This document shows positions 14,468 through 19,562 of a stretch of DNA of 19,562 nucleotides, in pieces. The first letter of the stretch is position 1. Each line of letters opens with the position of its first letter. Source of the DNA: Roseburia sp. (lineage in GTDB: Bacteria > Bacillota_A > Clostridia > Lachnospirales > Lachnospiraceae); the NCBI GenBank assembly GCA_019411365.1, contig DXQT01000044.1, positions 1 to 19,562 on the forward strand. Direction: 5' to 3'. Below the pieces are notes generated by a model, which was not told the origin of the DNA, ran no database searches, and saw nothing but the letters and a program-made list of their open reading frames with translations. A program made the translations under genes and the position numbers.

Positions 14468-16314
14468 TGGCAAAGTATGTGGGATATAAAAGACCAAAAG
14501 ATACGAAAAAGACCATGAAGCACTTCCTGACTTATCTCGGTCATTACAAGTGGGCATTTTTCCTTGTGGCAATTCTTGTATTTATCAGTGCGGGGGCAGG
14601 AATCTGCGGCACATATCTGATCAAACCGCTCGTCAACAATTTCATTGTGCCGGGAAATATGAAGGGACTTCTTTTGGCAGTCATCGGCATGGGTGTGATG
14701 TACCTGTGCGGTGCGCTCGCAACGCTCGGCTATAACCGGCTGATGGTGCACACCTCGCAGAAAGTCGTGAGCGAAATCCGCATGGATCTGTTCCGGCACA
14801 CACAGAAACTCCCACTGAAATATTTTGACGACAACACGCGCGGCGAGATCATGAGCCATTTTACCAACGATGTCGACACGGTGCAGGAGGCGATGAACAA
14901 CAGTTTTGCAATGATCATCCAGAGTTTTCTGACATTGTTTGGAACGATCACAATGATGATGGTGCTCAGCGTAAAACTGACCATGCTCGTGGTGGTATTT
15001 TTAGTCATTACCTTTTTGTTCATGCAGTACAATGGAAAATGCAGCAAAAAATATTATCACAGACAGCAGCAGGAACTCGGAAACATCAACGGTTTTGTGC
15101 AGGAGATGATGGCAGGACAGAAGGTGGAGAAAGTTTTCAACCATGAAAAGGAAAACTTTAAAGAGTTCTGTGAAATGAATGAGCGGTTTCGCAGGGAGTC
15201 TACAAATGCACTGGCACATTCAGGTATGCTCGTGCCGGTGATCGTGGCGCTTTCCTATTTTAACTATGCGCTCTCAGCATGTGTCGGCGGCATGTTTGTG
15301 ATCCGCGGGCTCATGGATTTGGGAAGCCTGTCGGCTTATCTTGTATATGTGAGACAGAGTGCGATGCCGTTAAATCAGTTTACACAGCAGGTCAATTTTC
15401 TGTTGTCGGCGCTCTCAGGTGCAGAGCGTATTTTTGACATGATGGACGAGACGGAGGAGATTGACGAGGGAAAAGTGACACTCTGCAATGTCTGTAAAAA
15501 TGCGGATGGCACACTGACAGAATGCGCGGAAATTACAGGATTGTATGCGTGGAAACTGTCATCAGGAGAACTGGTACTGTTAAAGGGAGATGTGCGTTTC
15601 CATGATGTCGTATTCGGCTATGTGTCGGAGAAAACGGTGCTGAACGGAATATCATTGTTTGCAAAACCGGGACAGAAGATCGCTTTTGTCGGATCAACGG
15701 GTGCCGGAAAGACAACGATCGTAAACCTCATCAACCGGTTTTATGATATTCAGGCGGGACAGATCACATATGATGGGATCGACGTCAAAGATATTCGGAA
15801 AGATGACCTGCGGCATTCCCTTGCCATGGTCATACAGGATACACATTTGTTTACCGGGACGATCGCAGACAATATCCGTTACGGGAAACTGGATGCGACG
15901 GATGAGGAGATCCGGGAGGCGGCGAAGATCGCCAATGCGGATTCCTTTATCAGCCGTCTGCCGCAGGGGTATGACACGATGCTTTACGGAGATGGGAGCA
16001 ACTTATCTCAGGGACAGCAGCAGCTCATCGCGATCGCAAGAGCGGCGATCGCAAAACCTCCGGTACTGATCTTAGACGAGGCGACAAGTTCGATCGACAC
16101 AAGGACGGAGCGTTTGATCGAAAAAGGCATGGATGCCATTATGGAGGGAAGAACCGTATTTGTCATTGCACACAGGCTCTCAACCGTAAGAAATTCCAAT
16201 GCGATCATGGTACTTGAAAAAGGTGAGATCATTGAGCGCGGCAGTCATGACGAGCTTTTAGAGCAGAAAGGCAGATATTATCAGTTGTATACAGGACAGT
16301 TTGAATTGGAGTGA
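14467..16314 (+). CDS. Heterodimeric ABC exporter half-transporter 2 (catalytic subunit)
   Basis: The 615-residue protein has a six-helix membrane domain (about 25-325) and a C-terminal ATPase domain. It has canonical Walker A GSTGAGKTT near residue 410 and Walker B LILDEATSSID with the catalytic Glu near 537, but a degenerate signature LSQGQ near 513. This complements subunit 1, giving one full and one degenerate ATP site in the pair. Between the membrane and ATPase domains is an extra segment of about 40 residues (roughly 335-375) containing CNVCKNADGTLTEC, whose role is unknown. Start ATG 14467 overlaps the previous stop by one base, and GAAGGAG precedes it. Substrate is likely drugs or other amphiphiles, inferred from family and the MarR gene. 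Confidence 0.9.
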   Translation: MAKYVGYKRPKDTKKTMKHFLTYLGHYKWAFFLVAILVFISAGAGICGTYLIKPLVNNFIVPGNMKGLLLAVIGMGVMYLCGALATLGYNRLMVHTSQKVVSEIRMDLFRHTQKLPLKYFDDNTRGEIMSHFTNDVDTVQEAMNNSFAMIIQSFLTLFGTITMMMVLSVKLTMLVVVFLVITFLFMQYNGKCSKKYYHRQQQELGNINGFVQEMMAGQKVEKVFNHEKENFKEFCEMNERFRRESTNALAHSGMLVPVIVALSYFNYALSACVGGMFVIRGLMDLGSLSAYLVYVRQSAMPLNQFTQQVNFLLSALSGAERIFDMMDETEEIDEGKVTLCNVCKNADGTLTECAEITGLYAWKLSSGELVLLKGDVRFHDVVFGYVSEKTVLNGISLFAKPGQKIAFVGSTGAGKTTIVNLINRFYDIQAGQITYDGIDVKDIRKDDLRHSLAMVIQDTHLFTGTIADNIRYGKLDATDEEIREAAKIANADSFISRLPQGYDTMLYGDGSNLSQGQQQLIAIARAAIAKPPVLILDEATSSIDTRTERLIEKGMDAIMEGRTVFVIAHRLSTVRNSNAIMVLEKGEIIERGSHDELLEQKGRYYQLYTGQFELE

Positions 16315-16321
16315 TGCTAGG

Positions 16322-16762
16322 GTGAAAAATGAGATTTTTGATGTTGAAATGTTAAGAAGACGGTTTATCCGGCCGTATTTTATAGAGCTTGGACTTACGG
16401 TGGGACAGGGACAGCCGCACATTTTAAAGGAACTGAGGGAGCACGGTGCAATGAACCAGAAAGAATTGTCTGATGCCTGCCTGATCGAAGTTACGACGAT
16501 GTCGCGTACGATCGACCGGTTAGAAAAGATGGGACTTGTAAAGCGGGAGAGCAATCCCGCCTGCCGCCGTTCCTGGACGATTGCACTCACGGAAGAAGGA
16601 TGTGAGATGGCGGATAAAGTTATTGAGATATTTGAGATGACAGATGGTATAATGAAAAGCGGAATGAGTGAAGATGAACTTGAGATACTGTCTGCAGGTC
16701 TTGAAAAAGTAAAGAGCAACCTCTGGACGGCAATCAGGAATAACGAGGAAAATATGAGGTAA
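16322..16762 (+). CDS. MarR-family transcriptional regulator
   Basis: The 146-residue protein is a winged helix regulator. Visible parts are an N-terminal dimerisation helix (FDVEMLRRRFIRPYF), HILKELREHGAMNQKELSDACLIEVTTMSRTIDRLEKMGLVKRE as the helix-turn-helix, a wing with SNPACRRSWTIALTEEG, and a long C-terminal dimer helix. I chose GTG 16322 because GGAG (16308-16311), inside the end of the exporter gene, serves it; an in-frame TTG at 16301 would be longer but lacks a good site. It is the third gene of the exporter operon and most likely represses it through the palindrome at 12710-12721. Confidence 0.88.
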   Translation: MKNEIFDVEMLRRRFIRPYFIELGLTVGQGQPHILKELREHGAMNQKELSDACLIEVTTMSRTIDRLEKMGLVKRESNPACRRSWTIALTEEGCEMADKVIEIFEMTDGIMKSGMSEDELEILSAGLEKVKSNLWTAIRNNEENMR

Positions 16763-16845
16763 ACAAAATACGAACTGAAATCAAATATGGAATGAAATCA
16801 AGTGTAATAGTAAACACAGCATTTGAAGAAAAGGAGAGAAATGCA

Positions 16846-17010
16846 ATGGGTTATTTAATTTCAGAGACAACAAAAGAAGAACGCGAGAAGATCGTGGCGG
16901 AATCACTGGGAAACATTGATGCAGCCTGTGATGGCTGCATGTCCGGACTCGTGGAAATGTATCAGGATTACATCGACGGGAAATTGAACATAGCGGGTAC
17001 TATGCCTTGA
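16846..17010 (+). CDS. Small conserved-looking protein, probably truncated at its C-terminus
   Basis: The 54-residue protein begins MGYLISETTKEEREKIVAES and contains CDGCMSGLVEMYQDYIDGK, with a CxxC pair. AAGGAGAG precedes ATG 16846. From memory, similar small Lachnospiraceae proteins continue about 15-20 residues past YIDGK; here the frame ends abruptly as LNIAGTMP just where the transposase-derived segment begins. Truncation by insertion is therefore likely. Function is unknown; the CxxC could bind a metal, but nothing else supports that. It follows the MarR gene by 83 bases without a visible terminator. Confidence 0.55.
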   Translation: MGYLISETTKEEREKIVAESLGNIDAACDGCMSGLVEMYQDYIDGKLNIAGTMP

Positions 17011-17027
17011 AAAATCTTATGGAATCG

Positions 17028-17038
17028 CTTAAGATATC
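17028..17038 (+). repeat. Left arm of an 11-base inverted repeat around the transposase remnant
   Basis: CTTAAGATATC here is the exact reverse complement of GATATCTTAAG at 17778-17788. The two arms enclose the transposase fragment; this arm lies just beyond the transposase stop codon. Confidence 0.6.
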
Positions 17039-17043
17039 ATTAA

Positions 17044-17799
17044 TTAGGCGGTAAATCCTAATAATGATTTTTGAAATGCCTCAACAGATGGCATTTCCCA
17101 GGCATCAAGATGTTGTAGCATCATGATGCCATAGAGGCGGCAGTACCACATCTTAGTCGATCGGTGCCTGCCGTCTTCTAATTTATAGTCTTCTTTCTCA
17201 CGCTTATTAGAGCGTTCCACGGAAGTTCTTCGATTGTATTCCTTTTCCCATGCTTTTGAGTCTCTTGGCGGTATGTTAAACAGACTTGGATTATCCTCGG
17301 TAAAGATGTGCACGGTTCTGCCGTATTTTGCTGGCGAACAGGGATGTTCACAGAAACAGCCACGTTTCCGGTTAGCCTTTGGACACCGGTATTTCGCCCG
17401 GTGTTTAGCAGCTTCATAACCATCTTTATGCATGCGTAAGCCCAACTTACAGACAGGAACGCCATCATCGTCGATTGTGAAATCATTCTTATAAGTGAAG
17501 TGTCCGGTATGACCGGGGTTCAAGTCGATAAAAGGCGTGATCTTTTCCCGACAACAGTATTCATAGACAGCATAAGCATCATGGGCGGAATCCAGAAGGA
17601 GTTTTTCAATCCGGAATTCAGGAAGATATGCTTTCATCGTGAAAAAGGAATGTAGAAACGAAAGCATGTCATGCCGGGAAGCCCGTTCCAAAAGCGGAAA
17701 TATGGGAAGGTCGCTGTGAGAATCGGATGCCACGTACATGTAGAGATGGTAGCCGAAAAAATAGCATTGGATAGGAGGATATCTTAAGTATCTTCCATT
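17044..17799 (-). mobile_element. IS1182-like transposase remnant, N-terminally truncated
   Basis: On the minus strand, after an in-frame TAA at 17800-17802, the frame reads YPPIQCYFFGYHLYMYVASDSHSDLPIF and runs to TAA 17044-17046, about 250 residues. LLLDSAHDAYAVYEY carries a probable catalytic Asp, and RRTSVERSNKREKEDYKLED a probable catalytic Glu, of a DDE transposase. The cysteine cluster CFCEHPCSPAKYG is typical of IS1182-type enzymes. About half of a normal 450-550-residue transposase, including the N-terminal DNA-binding part and first Asp, is missing, so the element is dead. The true C-terminus and the 3' end of the element are probably intact. It separates the truncated small gene from the second binding-protein gene. 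Confidence 0.85.
17778..17788 (+). repeat. Right arm of the 11-base inverted repeat
   Basis: GATATCTTAAG pairs with 17028-17038. It lies within the reading frame at the truncated 5' end of the transposase remnant (coding YLRY on the minus strand). Confidence 0.6.
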
Positions 17800-17945
17800 T
17801 TAGAGTTATTTTGTTAAAAAGTGTCAAAAGAGTGATATTGACGAGTCAGTTCAGTTATAGAGATGATGAAAGAAAATGATTAATATAAAGATACACCAGA
17901 AGAGAGGTGAACATAAATCACACTGTCACAGAGAGGAGAAAATGT

Positions 17946-19454
17946 ATGAAAAAAAGAATTCTAGCAGCTATGCTTACTTTGTCTATGGTTGTGTCCATGA
18001 CAGCATGCGGAAATTCAGAAGCAGGAGGATCAAAGGATTCAGCTAAAAATAACGGTAATGGGGATGAACCATATACAGTTACCATGGTCCTGAATGGAAG
18101 CACACAGCCGGATGAAGAAAGAATCGAACAAAAAATCAATGAGATTCTTGAACCGGAACTTAATGCGAATCTTGATATTGTTGTGCTGCCGTGGGCAAGT
18201 GCAAGCCAGCAGTTACAGCTTATGTTATCAGGGGATGAAAAAATTGATGTCTTTTATACCCAGGCAACCAATGCAGTGCAGTATATGAATGCAGGACAGA
18301 TTGTAGACATGTCTGAACTGATTGATAAATATGGAACAAATATCAAACAGATTTATGGAGAGGATATAGCTAAGATCAATCAGGTCGAAGGCTTTGTATA
18401 TGGCGTGCCAAATCAGATTGAACGAGGAAGTATTCCTGCCATATTTATGAGAAAAGATCTGGTGGAAAAGTACAATATTGATACAACACAGATTAAAGAA
18501 CCAAAAGATCTGGAAAGTGTTTTTGAGACAGTAAAAGCGGGAGAGCCGGATATGACAATGTTATATTCGAGCAGTGAGAATGATGCACCGGCTACAAGAT
18601 TATTCCGTGGAGATACTCTGTCAGATAACAATTATCTTGGTGTACTCATGGATCAGACGAACAGCACAAAAGTAGAAAACTTCTTTGCGACAGACTGGTT
18701 TAAAGATACAACTACCATGCTGCATGACTGGTATCAGAAGGGATATATCAGCCAGGATGCAGGAACTAACACAGAGAACTGGAGAACAGTATGCAAGGCT
18801 GGAAATTTATTTTCACTGTTTTTTTCTTATCATCCTGGAACACCGGTAGAATTTGAAAGCTCCACCGGCTATGATTTTGAGATCGTGCCATTTTATAATG
18901 AACCGATCATAAATAGCTCATCCTATAATGGTGTTACATTCTCAATTGCCCAGAATTCAGAAAATCCGGAGAAAACAATGGAAGTACTGGATTATATCTA
19001 CGGAAGTTCAGAGATCATGAATCTTTTAAACTGGGGTGAACAGGATAAAGACTATGTGATAGAAGATGCTGATAATGGCATTATCAATTTCCCGGAAGGA
19101 ATCACTTCTGATAATGCAGGCTATAACTTAAACCTTGGATGGGAATTGCCAAATCAGTTTATTGCTTATAAATGGACTGGTTCCGATCCGCAATTATGGG
19201 AAAAAATGGAAGAATTTAACGGTTCTGCAAAGAGCTCCAAAGCAGTAGGATTTTTATTTGACAGCAGTAATTGTTCAAGTGAGATCGCAGCTCTTTCCAA
19301 TATTGTAAAACAATACAGCGGAGCACTTTACAGCGGTTCCGGAGATCCAGATGAACTTATTCCGGAATTGTTAGAAGCATTAGATGATGCGGGAATCAAT
19401 GAAGTGATCCAGGCAAAACAGGAACAGTTAGATGCTTTTCTTGCAGCAAAATAA
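17946..19454 (+). CDS. ABC transporter substrate-binding lipoprotein, DUF3502 type
   Basis: The 502-residue lipoprotein has the signal MKKRILAAMLTLSMVVSMTA with modified Cys21, then a Gly/Ser/Lys linker. The mature part opens YTVTMVLNGSTQPDEERIEQ and contains ERGSIPAIFMRKDLVEKYNID, a type 1 carbohydrate-type binding fold. A C-terminal DUF3502-like region includes SSEIAALSNIVKQY and PELLEALDDAGINEVIQAKQEQLDAF. Members of this class are usually encoded with LplB/LplC-type permeases and serve oligosaccharide uptake. ATG 17946 follows GAGAGGAG; an upstream in-frame GTG at 17907 would place extra residues before a complete signal peptide and is rejected. No permease gene lies beside it in this window, and a terminator follows directly. 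Confidence 0.9.
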   Translation: MKKRILAAMLTLSMVVSMTACGNSEAGGSKDSAKNNGNGDEPYTVTMVLNGSTQPDEERIEQKINEILEPELNANLDIVVLPWASASQQLQLMLSGDEKIDVFYTQATNAVQYMNAGQIVDMSELIDKYGTNIKQIYGEDIAKINQVEGFVYGVPNQIERGSIPAIFMRKDLVEKYNIDTTQIKEPKDLESVFETVKAGEPDMTMLYSSSENDAPATRLFRGDTLSDNNYLGVLMDQTNSTKVENFFATDWFKDTTTMLHDWYQKGYISQDAGTNTENWRTVCKAGNLFSLFFSYHPGTPVEFESSTGYDFEIVPFYNEPIINSSSYNGVTFSIAQNSENPEKTMEVLDYIYGSSEIMNLLNWGEQDKDYVIEDADNGIINFPEGITSDNAGYNLNLGWELPNQFIAYKWTGSDPQLWEKMEEFNGSAKSSKAVGFLFDSSNCSSEIAALSNIVKQYSGALYSGSGDPDELIPELLEALDDAGINEVIQAKQEQLDAFLAAK

Positions 19455-19468
19455 TCAGGTTCAGAAGG

Positions 19469-19499
19469 AAAGTCCCACAGATACAACGTGGGACTTTTT
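19469..19499 (+). terminator. Terminator after the DUF3502 lipoprotein gene
   Basis: AAAGTCCCAC (19469-19478) pairs with GTGGGACTTT (19488-19497), followed by TT. It would isolate the binding-protein gene or attenuate reading into any permease genes beyond the window. Confidence 0.85.
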
Positions 19500-19517
19500 C
19501 ATAAAAGGAGACCAGCT

Positions 19518-19562
19518 ATGAAAAGTCAACCATAGATTAGTAAAAAATTTCTTTTTCATATC
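19518..19562 (+). other. Possible start of a broken gene at the right edge
   Basis: AAAAGGAGACCAGCT precedes ATG 19518, an ideal start signal, but the frame reads only MKSQP before TAG (19533-19535). It then stays open as ISKKFLFHI to the edge. It may be a gene with a nonsense codon or a short leader peptide; too little is visible to decide. Confidence 0.35.

Noticed and set aside
17838..17861. Promoter TTGACG...TATAGA before the second binding protein
   Set aside because: The spacing between the boxes is only 12 bases, too short for a sigma-A promoter. I found no better pair in the leader.

Overview
The window looks like a low- to mid-GC Gram-positive gut Firmicute of the Lachnospiraceae type (Roseburia/Agathobacter-like). 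This is inferred from strong AGGAGG-type ribosome binding sites, TTGACA/TATAAT promoters, lipoprotein signal peptides ending in LAGC or TAC, and the gene families present. No rRNA, tRNA, CRISPR array or phage module is visible. Almost every gene is on the + strand; the exception is a transposase remnant.

Layout. (1) Positions 1-341 hold debris: the in-frame end of what looks like a chemotaxis receptor, joined to a decayed peptide deformylase gene. (2) Positions 342-8591 are the most coherent system. A LacI-type regulator with a complete extra solute-binding-protein domain is followed by its own terminator. A 444-base control region comes next, then a five-gene operon: lipoprotein binding protein, PotA/FbpC-type ATPase, a fused two-domain permease, a divergent glycerophosphodiester phosphodiesterase (GDPD) and a metallo-beta-lactamase-fold hydrolase. 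A strong terminator closes it. Nearly identical 14-base CG-centred palindromes lie before the regulator and before the operon, and a third, less perfect one overlaps the operon's -35 box. I read this as a self-contained sensing, uptake and hydrolysis unit, probably for a phosphodiester or other organophosphate; the substrate is inference. (3) Positions 8648-10209 carry an MgtC/SapB membrane protein and a canonical GDPD, closed by an 18-bp terminator hairpin.

(4) Positions 10193-12353 are a decay zone: an AAA-ATPase-like pseudogene, a truncated acetyltransferase, a small HTH regulator, a coiled-coil protein, and a second decayed peptide deformylase. (5) Positions 12354-17010 contain a hypothetical protein, a heterodimeric ABC exporter pair co-transcribed with a MarR regulator (with a palindromic operator just after the promoter -10 box), and a small, probably truncated protein. 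(6) Positions 17028-17802 hold a minus-strand IS1182-like transposase remnant flanked by an 11-base inverted repeat. (7) Positions 17946-19499 encode a second, larger lipoprotein binding protein of the DUF3502 type with its own terminator. It has no permease gene beside it in the window.

How the genes fit together: the regulator's fused binding domain most likely lets it sense in the cytoplasm what the neighbouring transporter brings in, and the two hydrolases would process that substrate. The exporter and MarR form a typical drug-responsive, self-regulated efflux unit. The two deformylase remnants, the broken ATPase gene, the truncated acetyltransferase and the transposase remnant mark this as a stretch of chromosome that has been rearranged repeatedly.
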